Shown here piece by piece: positions 1-11,650 of a stretch of DNA of 64,000 bases (position 1 is its first letter; every line of letters starts with the position of its first letter). The notes beneath the pieces were generated by a model, which worked only from the letters and a program-made list of their open reading frames with translations, did not search any database and was not told the origin of the DNA. A program made the translations under genes and the position numbers. This stretch comes from Asterella californica (taxonomy: Eukaryota; Streptophyta; Marchantiopsida; Marchantiales; Aytoniaceae): positions 5,394,001-5,458,000 of the forward strand of contig JAYKYS010000007.1 in the NCBI GenBank assembly GCA_036924285.1, read 5' to 3'.

Positions 1-529
1 TTCCTATTCTACTTTATGATCCTATTACGTAATCTAAATGTGCGTTTGTTCCTCTCCAATTACTCGTCATCGGCTATGGCACGCCATTGCAATCATAACC
101 ACCAAGAAATTATATCTCGTGTATGCTCTCCGCTTCTCGGCTCTCCTCCCATCCAAGCTCCAACTTAGCTTGCTACTTTGAACATGAACCATTCCTCATC
201 CCATGTACAAACGGGTTACTACATGCACATGTCTTTGCTGCACTTCAAATCCTACTACGATCAAGAAGCAAAGACGTCGAAGCAGTCTGATTTGCTTGAC
301 CAAATACACCTTGATTCTTCTTGAGTTCATGTTCTCCCAGAGCTCTACTTGATCACGCGTTGGGTTGAAATCATATAGAGTGTAACTACACTGGTCGTCA
401 ATTTAGCCATTCAATAAGTAACTATAGTCCTTTTATCTTTAGAAACTTCCATCCATCGTTTAGATTTTACACTACGTAGGTTGAATTTGCAAGGCACGAT
501 CCAAAAGTAGTTGGAGTTCAGCAATCGAC
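1..529. other. Intergenic DNA, no gene seen
   Basis: No open frame with recognisable protein content and no obvious repeat until the tandem array that begins at 530. Confidence 0.6.
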
Positions 530-1240
530 AATCCTCTTCTTTCTGTTGCACTCTCTCTCTTTGTTTGAGAGGACATCTTTTCACATCTACTCTTTAGTGA
601 ATTTGCTTTTTCAAGTTTCTCACTTTGTTGGAAGTTGTAGAAAGGATTATAGAACCCAAATCCAAGTAACTTATTTAAATCGACAATCCTCTTCTTTTTG
701 TTGCACTCTCTCTCTCTCTGTTTGAGAGGATTATCTTTTCACATCTATTCTTTAGTGAATTCGCTTTTTCAAGTTTTTCACTTTGTTGGAGGTTGTAGAA
801 AGGATTACAGAACCCAAATTCAAGTAACTTATTTGTTGCACTCTCTCTCTCTCTCTGTTTGAGAGGATCATCTTTTCACATCTATTCTTTAGTGAAAATT
901 TGTTTTTTCAAGTTTCTCACTTTGTTGGAGGTTGTAGAAAGGATTACAGAACCCAAATTCAAGTAACTTATTTAAATCGACAATCCTCTTCTTTTTGTTG
1001 CACTCTCTCTCTCTGTTTGAGAGGATCATCTTTTCACATCTATTCTTTAGTGAATTCGTTTTTTCAAGTTTTTCACTTTGTTGGAAGTTGTAAAAAAGAT
1101 TACAGAACCCAAATTCAAGTAATTTATTTAAATCGACAATCCTCTTCTTTTTGTTGCATATATAAAAAAAATGAATTCAAGTAATTTATTTAAATCGACA
1201 ATCCTCTTCTTTTTGTTGCATATATAAAAGAAATGAAGAT
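530..1240 (+). repeat. Tandem repeat, unit about 155 bp
   Basis: Units begin at 530, 685, about 835, 982, 1138 and 1200. The first four are near full length; the second and third are joined by a deletion of about 20 bp. The last two are short units that share only the start (AATCCTCTTC) and end (TTTAAATCGAC) of the motif. Each full unit has a CT dinucleotide run that varies in length between copies, which is typical of slippage. A short open frame across 900-1184 only translates this repeat and is not a gene. Confidence 0.93.
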
Positions 1241-2979
1241 TTTCGTTTCTTATGGATTCCAAGTCACCTTTGTAATTTTACGAAATACAACATTTCACCC
1301 TTTAAGGATAAGACGGACTAACGGACCATCTAGTGGTGTCACGTTGCTTCTAAAGCTTTAGAAACACCAAGCCGGTGGCCGCACAGTAGGACTAGCTTGG
1401 GGACGTGCAATCAAAACTATCTGACGAGAATCGAACACATGCTCTCTCACTCTCAGTTTCACCTACTCAGCACTACACTACCATAAGCTGATGATACAAT
1501 CATTTCACATAGATATACCTAACCTCTGTACATAAACAAACCCTCCTCCACATAAGATCTCTGCTCGATTCTCCCCGTGAATTGCTAAAACGTGATGCCA
1601 CTGGACGGACCGCCTAAAAGTCTGAAGGTGATTATTTATTGTTCAAGGAACTTATCTATATATCTCGGATCTATGACTTAGACCTCTTTTCAGACGTAGT
1701 TATGACCCCTATGTAAAGCAAACTTTATTTCCTGATCTATTTGTTCCATTTCCATTTGAATAAAATCATTTCAAAGCAACGAAATGAAAAGTCGCTAGAA
1801 GGACGATAATGAGGTATCGTTCCAGAGGTATTGACTCACCTTACAAGTTAGACATATCATGCGATAAGATGACGCATGCATATATTAAAAACTAAGCGAC
1901 TGTTTATGTTGTTATAAGATGATTTAAACATATCAAACATTCTAAACACTTGTTTACTTTTAGAGTACACAAATAGAAACAGCCATTCAGGTTTCATTGA
2001 AGTTTTTTTTTTAATTTCACTTAACTATTTTCTATACTAGATTTGAAACACCCCCTTCGAATTCGATATGATGGTAACAGGAAGAAGATATTTATGTCTA
2101 AGGTCAAGCATCGCTGGGTGTATGTTTATAGGTTTACTGTACGATGTAAATAACTATCTCTAATTGTAAGATTTCATCTGGTTTTTATACAGAAGAAAGG
2201 ACAAAAATCTGTATTTAAAGATAAATAATATTTTTTCACAAACTATATATATAAAGAAAAACCAAATACACTTTGTTTCGTCTGGTTTTCTCCTTGAAAG
2301 GTCTTTTCCCTCAAGCATAGTTCTTAATTTATATTTTTAAGATAATTTTCTTTCTAAGAGTATGTTGCTACCAATACCACAGACGAATTTCCTCCGTAAT
2401 CCTGAGGCTGTTTTCTTAGTCCAGAGGTTATCTTCCTACTTTCCTTACATACCGTCGCTGGGATATATATCAACGAACTCAATATTATTAATATAAAGCA
2501 TGCATAATCACCCTCTCCGTCTCCGGATGAAGAAGTCATACGTGCATAACATTTGATTTACGGCCAAACCCTTATATCAAGGAAGGTTTGATATGAATAT
2601 AACTGATGAATCAGATAAATTATTAATTAAACATGAGGTGACTCGTTTTATGCTCAAGAGAGACTCCACACATGGCGGCATCACACTCGCTGTTTGTAGT
2701 CTTACGAGTCTCTTATTAACATGGCATCCGCATTTACAGTGGAGAAGAGAACTTTATCAAAAGCATGTCTTACTACTTAATCCAGTTGCAAGTTTGTTAT
2801 TCAATAAGGCGTGTCAAAGTTAGAATCTCCAGTTAATATTTTTTCCTACACAAACGAGCGTTATGATCTCGGCCAACAGTTCTCAGATGTTTTTTATCGT
2901 TATTTTTTAATTCAATCATAATTTTTATAATTAAAATAATATAAGATACGAATATTTTATTTTATTTTTTAAATAGTTT
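1241..2979. other. AT-rich intergenic DNA
   Basis: Only short random open frames occur here (for example 2593-2823). No family is recognisable and no splice-consistent coding series is visible. Confidence 0.55.
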
Positions 2980-3127
2980 TATTAAAATTCTAATTATTAT
3001 ATCAATTCATAAATATAATAATAACTGCTTCACAGCACTACACAAAACTGCCCTTCAATAAACTACTGTTGTTTCCCTTTTGAACTATTAAAGCATCATC
3101 TTTCTTAGCTTTGACACGCACTAATAG
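2980..3127 (+). repeat. Dispersed repeat, copy 1 (partner near 62937)
   Basis: About 145 bp here can be aligned by eye with 62937-63080 along the whole length. Shared blocks include ATCAATTCA, AAATATA, ACAAAACT and the end TTAGCTTT followed by ACAC. The two copies lie 60 kb apart in the same orientation, so they look like members of a non-coding, possibly MITE-like, repeat family. Confidence 0.7.
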
Positions 3128-3640
3128 AATTCTATAATTTTTAAAATAAAGATAGTGGGTCATCTCACGCACTAATAGATTCATCAAAATAGTTATCCTG
3201 ATTAATATTAGTCAATTAAAATAATACATGGAGCTATTTCTTTTCCTTCATGCTTATCACAAAATAACAAAAATCCTTTTTCACATATCTTTACACAACT
3301 CGTTTTAGATGCATTTATCAATACCCTCCCGAAATTTCCGCGTGTAATTTTGTCCCTTCCCGCCGTCTTTCAAGGTGCATGCATACTCGACGGACTTAAC
3401 TTTCTAAAGCTGGAAGAGCATGAAGAGGAAGACATACGAGAGACGAGTAGGAAAGGCTACTAGTAAGGTAAACTAGTTTAGTGAGAAGTGATGTTTTGTA
3501 TATGCGGACGGAAGGAGAGCTGATGGTGGTGGGGACATTGAGAGGTGTGCTGGTACTACTCCATGAATGACAAGAAAAGCCGAAGGGGAAAGAAAGGGAA
3601 GCTTGACAACACCCCACAATCTCCATGATTGTCAAGGACC
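3128..3640. other. Intergenic DNA upstream of the LIP1 leader
   Basis: AT-rich and without a gene. A short motif ACGCACTAATAGA is repeated at about 3117 and 3167. Confidence 0.5.
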
Positions 3641-5390
3641 AAATTTGCAACTGGAGGACACCCCAAAGGTCTAAACTACAGCACTCCCTCCACTACTCCT
3701 CTACGCGCCTCTCCTTACGCATTGGGATTCTTTTGCTTCGTCTTCTGCTGCTCCTTGTAGGAGTTTTTCGCCTTCGCAGTCCAGATGGAGCGCTGGCTGC
3801 GCTTCAGATCCTCCTGCTGGTTCTCCTAAACTCGAAATTCGGACCTCCCTGGTCAAGAAACTGAAAATCTGCTGCTGCCCTCTTTTGCTTTTTGCACACG
3901 ATGGCCCCCCTTTCCTCTGCTTTTTCTTGAGTTTGAGATTTCCAGATCCAAAGCCGGGCAATCAAGCCGGGCAATCGAAAAGGCGCCTAGTTTCCAAATT
4001 GCTTTTCCTTATATCTGACATCGAAGTTTATCAAAGGGACCGCTCAGTGACTCGGCCTCGTTTTTGGCGTCGAGTGGCATGCTGATTCATTCCATACTGT
4101 TGTTTCACGTTTGATTTTGACTTACCCACGGTCGCAACCACCAGCGGCAACACTACTTGGGATAGTCGACTTGTCACGCATTTATTTGTTGTGGCGTTTC
4201 TGTCCATCTTGCCATCAACGTTGCATTGACGTTTCATGCTGTCTCGAGGCATTGTTAAAATAAAACAAAGTCAAGTCCGTAGTGGTTTAGAGGACAGTGG
4301 TATCTGCAGTGCGTTGGTGTTCAGCTGGTTCCTTTTGCAGCCCCTGCATTTGGGTCAACAGAGCAGAGGAGAAGCCCTCCTTTTTTCTGTTCCCTGACTC
4401 GGGTCTTGAGTTTCAGTCGGTCTGTAGTGTTCGCTGTTGGTGACAGGACCAGATTATACAGCCTACACGGCTTTTGGTTCTATCTGGCTTGAAATTTGAG
4501 ACAGCTTCGTCCGCTTCGTTGCTTCCGCTCCAGCCATTTCAGGAAGGAGCTGCGCAGAGTTCAGCAGGTAATCAGGGTACATGATAAGGACTAGAATCTG
4601 AAGAGGGGTTCTGGTGGTGGAGCTGAGCCAGGTGAGCAGGACATTGTGGGACAATTCATGTGAATTTCACAAGGGAGTAGCAGGGAGGAATGTCGAGGGC
4701 GAAAGGAGACGAACGAGGAGACCTGGGCAGCAGATTCTGAAGTTCTAGGAGCAACGCAATCCTCTGGCCAAGACCTAGAAGGTTCTCGTAATGCTCGTGA
4801 AAAGTTGTAAGCACTTAAGGTTTGAGTCGTCGTCGAGGTCCTGGAGTTAACTGACGCTGGCTCCGGAAAGGTTCACCAGGTGTTTCAACCCATCAAGGTT
4901 GTAACAGCTCCGGTTGTTTGACAATTCCCCGCCAGTTGCTGCTCCCAGGAAGAATATAACAGGTGTTGATCCGCATTTTCCTTTTCACTAAAGTATAGCA
5001 ATGTGCGCTTGCATGGACGACCTACGAGTTTGTTGTTTGACCTCCCGATTTATCTTGATTGTATCTTCAGCGTTGACAGCTAATTGAGAGTTTCGTTCTC
5101 CTATCCGGACTGCTGAGGGCTGCTGTATACTTATTCCTGTGTGCATTCTCCTTTGGTGACTTCCTATTTGCACAATTGGAACCTTAAAATCAAACACATC
5201 AGGCTTCTTCGGTCATCTGAGTATGCACATGCTTTGTTTTGTGGGATTGCAACACAGTTGAGAGCTGCCTTGGTTGTCGTCCTAGAGCACCAGTAATTTG
5301 ACTGTAAATTGGAAAATTAAGTTCAGATGATCTTTTATCTTTGCAAAATTCTCAAGCTCGTGGCGCCGTGGAGCAGTTAATACCGTGGGT
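3641..5390 (+). promoter_or_regulatory. Probable promoter and 5' leader of the LIP1 gene
   Basis: From about 3640 the composition changes from AT-rich to mixed, with pyrimidine-rich tracts such as 3680-3780, which fits a long plant 5' leader, perhaps with leader introns. Overlapping open frames on both strands at 3625-4252 have no recognisable protein content. The transcription start cannot be placed from sequence alone. The assignment to LIP1 rests only on position and composition. Confidence 0.4.
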
Positions 5391-8046
5391 ATGATCGGGA
5401 AGCTGGATGGGGGGCGCGATGGTGTTGCTCCCACGGGCCAAGTCCGGGTGCTTGTTTTAGGGGATTCAGGTATTATGTTACATTCTTCTAATGAAATCGA
5501 ACCGAAACCGCTGTTTGAAATAATCGATGATCAGTATCTATGTCTGGAATCAAACTGTTGTGAGTAGAACAACTGATACAAGTGTTTGCTAGTAGAAGTG
5601 TAGTTAGTTATAAGAATTGATATCAGACCTTTTGAGCTCTTCCTTGTCGGACGCAACGGATTGCAATTACGGTTGTTACACCTGTTGCATTACTCCCACA
5701 GTAAAGAATTATGCACTACAAGGAGAACAACTCGGAGCGTCATGCCACGTGTTCGAGGTTCACATCCTGTCTTCACTGCGTGTAAATGTTCAGATCTGCT
5801 TGGAATCTTGTTTGAAAGCCTCACCTGGCTGACAAATAATGCAGGTGTAGGGAAAACGTCACTTGTCCACCTGATTGTAAATGAGAGTCCTATCACGAAT
5901 CCTCGAAGAACTGTTGGATGCGCGGTTGATGTGAAGGTACACCACCGAATCAGCTACACAGTCTGGGAGAGTCTTCGATGATGTAGATGTCAGTTGTGAT
6001 ATCACATTGTCCAGATACAGTTGTATTTAATTTAAGCAAAGATATGATTTGACTCGAAACTGCGTGTTTATGTTCTTGTTTGTTGAGAGAAGTGCGAAGT
6101 TTACTAGGTATCAGTGTACTTATCTGGAAGGAGATGGTTTTCTTAGAGGATACGAGTTTAGTTTTCAAACGAGTCAAAATATCTGGCGCTTGTATAGTTT
6201 TTGTTTATTTTGGTTTACGTCCAAGATAGGAGTTAAGATTAATTCTCTCGTGTTCTCTTTTCTCCAGCATCTAGTATACAAAGAACCGATCACATCAAGT
6301 CCATTCACCAGCAGGCAGAAAGAACGTGAGATTTTTGTAGAGCTGTGGGATGTATCAGGTCACGAACAGTATAAACAATGTCGGGCATTGTTCTACTCTC
6401 AGATCAATGGTGAACGTTTTTACATAACTCCACTGGTTCATCCGTGCCCTTGTCTCTCTTCTCTCTTTTGATATGACCTTTGCATGTTTTCACTTCCAGA
6501 TTTAGTGGTCTAGGTGGTACATTGGCTCGTTGGGCCTCGCAGGCAAATCTAATAGTGTAGAGGTAGAAAGATGTTTGGGCATGACACCATGGCTATTGTC
6601 AGCGTGTGATGTTGCTGCTTGGGCTGGAGACTAGGATTGCCGCAGTATCCCTTCCTTGTGTGGCAGTGGAAGCTTGCCAAGCAGAGGCTTAATCTACTTA
6701 CTGTGAGATACACGAAGTGGAATCATTACTTGTGGAAGCGGGGTATTCTCGCTTGCTCCTAGTTTGAACATCGGAAATTCCACATTATAGACGTAATAGG
6801 TACCTGGACGTGAATAGTCATTGATCGTGCATTTCTCTGCAGGTATAATTTTTGTCCATGATTTGTCTCAGCGTAACACTAGAACCAGTTTGCAAGGTTG
6901 GGCAAATGAGGTAGCCTCGCTTGGGACGTTTTCGGCACCGCTTCCCCCTGGACACAGTGGAATTTTACCAGTTCCATCACTGGTGATAGGGAATAAATCT
7001 GATATCGCTGCCAGGAATGGAGTTACTGGGAGCAGTAGTAATCTTGTCGATGCTGCCCGGCAGTGGGTTGAAAAACAAGGTTTGCTGTCTCCAAGTGATG
7101 AACTCCCTACAACGCAAAGTTTTCCCAGTGGTCGGAGCCTTCATACTGTAAGTAGATTGAAACTGACAACATTCGTGGATATTATTTGCTTGAGCTTTTC
7201 TAGTTAACAATGGCAGAGAGAGACAGTGTGGCTAGCTACTAAGATCAAATGACAGTTATTCCTGTTATGTGAAGGCTGCAAAAGAAGGAACACTGGATAT
7301 GGAAGCCGTAAGAAGGTTTTTCTTCTCGGTAAGTTGTTAGTCCTATCTATCCCCCTGAGATGACGTTATTTCTTTATACTACTTCCAGGGTCGACATTGA
7401 CAGGTAAGCTGTTGTTACTAGGATTCAATGCTAGATAGCTTACGAGCGGGCATATCGTTCTGAACACGTACCTGATTCAGTTGAATGCCAAAGATCTGTA
7501 TGTTCAAAGTGCTTTCCTTGTGCAGCTTATCAGGAGGAGATATTACTCAGAGGATCTTCAGGCAAGCAATCCCGTGCTACAACCATGGGATAGGCCTACG
7601 ATAACTAGATCTCCAACTCCAAACTCATATCATAGTAGAAACTCTTCTCTTGGAGAAATTCAGTATTCGCAATCCAGGTAGGGGGCGAGTTGAGAGTCCT
7701 TACGGAGGTGCATTTGTGATGTTTATCCATAACTTTCCTATGCTGTGCACCATAAATTGTGCTGCGTCCAGTGGCGCTGTCTCCTACGAACTGGAGGTGA
7801 AGGTAATGAGTTTGTTTTCTTTCGTTATGCTGCAGTACTTATAACGGGAGCACCTACAATGGTGCTTATAGCGGCTTGGAGACTCCTAACAATGCTCCAT
7901 GGTCCAGACAACAAAGATTATCACCGCCGCATACGCCTGCACCCGAGCAGCCCTTCTCACAAGACGACTTCCTTCCCGCGATGACTGTGTCTTCTGCTGC
8001 ATACCCACGAAATGGAAGCTCCAGCCACATAGACATTCATCTGTAA
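5391..8046 (+). CDS. LIP1: LIP1-type small GTPase (Light Insensitive Period 1 family)
   Basis: Seven coding exons join in frame: 5391-5469, 5845-5936, 6268-6409, 6843-7147, 7275-7328, 7526-7677 and 7836-8046. All introns are GT-AG and the sum is 1035 nt (344 residues plus stop), close to the roughly 340 residues of the flowering-plant protein. Visible motifs are the P-loop GDSGVGKTS at residues 24-32, the divergent G3 box WDVSGHE at 84-90, NKSD at 155-158, LIRRRYYSEDL starting near residue 225 and a C-terminal DIHL. There is no C-terminal cysteine prenylation box. The family is a plant-specific Ras/Ran-like GTPase; in Arabidopsis it affects light input to the circadian clock and cell-shape signalling. 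The ATG at 5391 is the start; the in-frame GTG at 5385 is not a plausible plant start. Identification is strong; function in this species is inferred. Confidence 0.96.
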
Positions 8047-9473
8047 AGTTAATGTATGATTCTTTTGCACACAAGTTATGCAATAACATGTATGCTCTCA
8101 AGAAAGGAAGCCCATGCTCAAGTGAGCGATATTTCTAGGGGGACCAAAGCATAAATTTTTCTTTGTTCATTATCGTCTCGAATTATTCTTGACATTAGTT
8201 TGATGATGATGTTCAATGTTTGGGACCTCTTAACGGGATTATCCTTCTGCGCCTATTCAAAGGGGCCCACACGGGCCATGCAAGACCAAGTTCATAGTTA
8301 GACGAGGTAATTGCCTCCGATAATGTGTACATATGCAGAATATATGCGGTCTGCAAGAAATTACTGGAGCTCTGCGAGGAGAGTGACGATGAGCTTTAGT
8401 TTTTGGTCAAGAACTATACTGTTTACAAGATGATTGTCAAGCTCGACTGGTCTAAAAACGAGCTAGTCAGCCGTATTCACCTATATAGATCTCGACACGC
8501 GCTGGGGTTTCTGTATATGGATGGAGAGATTTGAGCTACTTTTTCAGACTTCTGTGTTTCGGTAAAGAAGCGTTTTGGCAAAGAACCATGTTTCAGGAAC
8601 TTCTGCGGTCCCTCCCATGATAACTCTGCTCAGTGAGCAAGTCTGTAAGCCTTTTATGTTGGCCTTATGTTATGCCACATCTTGACTGGTAGAAAGTGCA
8701 TGGATGTCACACGCTGGACACCCCTCTTTCTGGTGTGTGCGATATTGTTGGTTGAGTAAGATGTTCCATTCCTCAAGATTGGACGTCATTGTTTTCTGCT
8801 GGCAGTTATTTTCTTTGTCGGTTTTCCGCGTCGTCCGCTCTAAGCTTTCTCAGTGCTGCAGTAGTAACGAATATCATGTGCAGCCGCTTGTGGTTCTCCG
8901 GTCTTGTCCTCCGACGTGACCGTTTCGCCAGTGGGCGCGTGAGGGGCCTTCCATCCATCCATTGCTCGTAAGGGGCTTGCAGTGTGTTCTTTCCGTGCCA
9001 GGAAGAAGGTAGGTGGTGGAAAAAAACGGGAAATTCCTGCTTTAAACCCCCAGTGACTCCGGGCCACCGAGAGCACCTTCCTCTCGAGTTTACATTCGTG
9101 GAGCATAAAGGAATCACGGGTAATATCAAAATATGTTTTTTGTGATAAGTTCTCATTCATTTTGCTTTTGATTCACTCTGGGATGAATCAGAAGAGTGAG
9201 GATTCAGTACAAAACTGTTCGAAGAGCTTTACACTCTGTTGTGATTCTTTTCAAGTCGATCTGATAAGTAATAATTGAGACCTATGGGAGTAAAAAACGG
9301 TACGGTTTAGTGGGAAAAGAGGATATTCTTTGTGACCTAAAGTAGGGGGAAGGAAATATAGAATATTCTTTTCTACGTGTTTCTGCATACACTGGAGGTT
9401 TATATGATTATTAGTACTAGATTAAAGTTACTGAGTAGTTTATCATCAAAAGCCAAGTTTTCAGTTGTATTTG
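8047..9473 (+). other. LIP1 3' flank and intergenic DNA
   Basis: The first few hundred bases are presumably the LIP1 3' UTR. The rest has overlapping open frames on both strands near 8704-9160, with no recognisable product and no splice-consistent extension. Confidence 0.5.
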
Positions 9474-9504
9474 TTCAGTTAAATGGCTAAACCATTTAAC
9501 TGAA
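9474..9504. repeat. Perfect 13-bp inverted repeat with 5-nt loop
   Basis: The left arm TTCAGTTAAATGG (9474-9486) pairs exactly with 9492-9504 around the loop CTAAA. It lies about 1.4 kb downstream of the LIP1 stop, with AT-rich low-complexity DNA at 9555-9612. Confidence 0.9.
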
Positions 9505-9960
9505 TAAATAAAATAAGCATGGAATATTCACTTCTCGCCGAGGGAAAGAAGAGGCAATATATTATTATACATTATACATTATATATTATACATTATTATA
9601 TACTTATATTATTGGTTGACAATTGGATTTAAAAATATATTGTGAAAAATACATGAGAAGAAAGCAGACATTACAATAAACATGTCAAATGAAAATGCTG
9701 AGACACCCTTGAAGCTATATGTTCACAACCTGTTTCTTAGCATCACTCCCACAGGTGTGTTCTCAACTTAGAAGAACGGATGATGTACTAAACATGGATG
9801 TGCACCTTTAATCTCACCGGACGTTCATTCGTGCGGTGTGTATGGCTAACCCAGAAATGATGCTCTATGAGAAATTGTTCCACTTTTCATCTCCAGCAAG
9901 AACTAGTGGAACTTTGGAACTTTGAGGACCTTAAACGTCGGCTCTAATAAGCTTGTCGAG

Positions 9961-10036
9961 TGTTTAGTGTACACGACGAGCAGTAAACAACTGCTCATCG
10001 TGTACACTAAACACGATGAGCAGTTGTTTACTCGTC
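9961..10036. repeat. Interleaved palindrome (A-B-A'-B' arrangement)
   Basis: Segment A (9961-9975, TGTTTAGTGTACACG) is complemented by A' (9999-10013). Segment B (about 9975-10000) is complemented by B' (10014-10036), apart from a 2-nt deletion. B is itself a hairpin with arms GAGCAG and CTGCTC around TAAACAA. The two complementary pairs overlap in order, so they cannot all pair at once without a pseudoknot; alternative hairpins are possible. Confidence 0.9.
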
Positions 10037-10401
10037 ATGAACGTCAAGGCCAACCTCAAAGACGAATGTTCTCCTGGCAGTGCTTGCGTAAGCATCATCT
10101 GCCGTGCAGAAGCACAAGGAACAGTCAGTGGGAGTCGTAAATGTGAACAGAAAACGTCGTCTTGTCGGAGCAAGCGCAACCACCATTAGCTCTGATACAG
10201 TCAGGTAAACTTGCCAGTTTGGTAGGTGACAAGAAGGAAAAGAGTAAATCTAAAGCATGTATCGGATTGTATCCCTCCCAGTCCGGCTGATCTCAGATGC
10301 TGCTTTACATGGCCGATTCCACATTGAGTAAACTGTTATCCAGGTCACTCAACGAAAAGCAGCACCCGTTCTTCGCTGGATCCTGGCCCACTGCTCGAGG
10401 G

Positions 10402-10428
10402 TTACCTGTACTTATTAAGTACAGGTAA
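10402..10428. repeat. Perfect 13-bp palindrome with 1-nt centre
   Basis: The left arm TTACCTGTACTTA (10402-10414) and the right arm TAAGTACAGGTAA (10416-10428) are exact complements around a single T. No gene is adjacent. Confidence 0.92.
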
Positions 10429-11440
10429 GCTCAAAAGCTGCACTGACGCCCATGACTAGCAATCTGCTGTTCTTATACTATCGTATTCCTCACGATCATT
10501 CCTGTCTTGAAGGAAAGAAAATGCACCTAAAAATTTATTTTCGGCTATGACTTTCATCAGTTCCTACATTTGAACAGTCGGTATGGTCACTGCGTCGATG
10601 CATCTGAAGTAGAAACGAAGAACACCATGCGGTTGTTAACAAAATGGAATGGCATTATAAACATATAATGTAATTATAAAGCGTGGGGCAAGATGTATAT
10701 GCTAGAACGCTGACCTTCGTGATTTTACTTGGATTTGAAGTGCAGCTGGAACGGAAAGTTGTGGCATTTTACAACCCTTTGCGATACACCGTTTTATGCT
10801 CATATGTAGTCTGCACATATTTTGCAAATCCTTGATAGAATGAAATGAATGGCCTAGTCTCCTCACTTGCAAGTCGGGCGTAAACCCCGAGGTAATATTC
10901 GAATTAGGATCAGCGATCAGTGAAAGGACTAAAATATGATCTAGAATGCCGACTCTCAACTATTTCCTGCAGTCGAATCTACAGGTACTGGCCACTTCGA
11001 ATGCACTCCGTGCGGTCCAGCTGCGAAATGGAATTCATGTGAAACTAACTTTGATGCAGAAGTTGCCCAGACTTCCAGAAGTTTCTATAACACTTAGCAG
11101 GTAGGTGAGTATGTATGTGCTGACGACAGAAAATGCCAGTTTCAGCCTCCAGATACCTCCTCTAACTACCACTGTGACAGACAGGTTCCCGGATTTGATG
11201 GCCACATCATCGTCGTCGTGGTATCAGTTTATCAGGTGTGATCAAAGTGAAACCAACATAACCAACCAGACAAGTCATTCAGAGCTCAAGGGCGTCCATA
11301 CCCAATGTTCTGTTCTGCGAATCTATTTACTCACGCTGCACTTGGATAGGAACAACCTCGCACTGTTCTTCAACAGTGAAGTCTAGAGAGTTCCATGACG
11401 CATGGGAGAAGTCTACCCGGAGTCCGAGTTTCTTTAACTT
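10429..11440. other. Intergenic DNA upstream of the plus-strand sHSP
   Basis: No recognisable coding sequence. A short frame at 11105-11386 has no family resemblance. Two similar blocks containing TTTCTTTAACTTTCTGA occur at about 11431 and 11470, just upstream of the sHSP leader; a TATATAG lies at about 11453. Confidence 0.45.
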
Positions 11441-11650
11441 TCTGACTGAAGTATATAGCTACGCAGGAGTCGGAGATTTTCTTTAACTTTCTGATCCGAT
11501 TCGTCTATCTATCGAACATCTTCCACCATTAGGCTAAACTCTAAATTTCGATTTCTCGTTTTGCAACCTTCCAATTGTGTTCTCTTCTCTTCGTCAAAGT
11601 CCTTTACCCGTACCTACAGAGGGATCTATCGCTGCGACCTTAGGGCTAAT

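Noticed and set aside
900..1184. 94-codon open frame
   Set aside because: It translates the 155-bp tandem repeat and contains the same protein words twice; it is not a gene.
530..1240. CRISPR-like array
   Set aside because: The units are contiguous tandem repeats without unique spacers, and this is eukaryotic nuclear DNA.
3625..4252. Overlapping open frames on both strands
   Set aside because: No protein resemblance, and the pyrimidine-rich composition and position fit the LIP1 leader better.
5385..5390. In-frame GTG upstream of the LIP1 ATG as start
   Set aside because: Plant nuclear genes start at ATG; the ATG at 5391 is in frame and close to the N-terminus expected for the family.
5617..5981. 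Open frames overlapping LIP1 intron 1 and exon 2
   Set aside because: Their wider text has no match; only the VGKTSLVHL part is meaningful and it is explained by exon 2.
8704..9160. Overlapping frames on both strands downstream of LIP1
   Set aside because: No recognisable domain; coding potential on both strands over the same bases is a composition effect.
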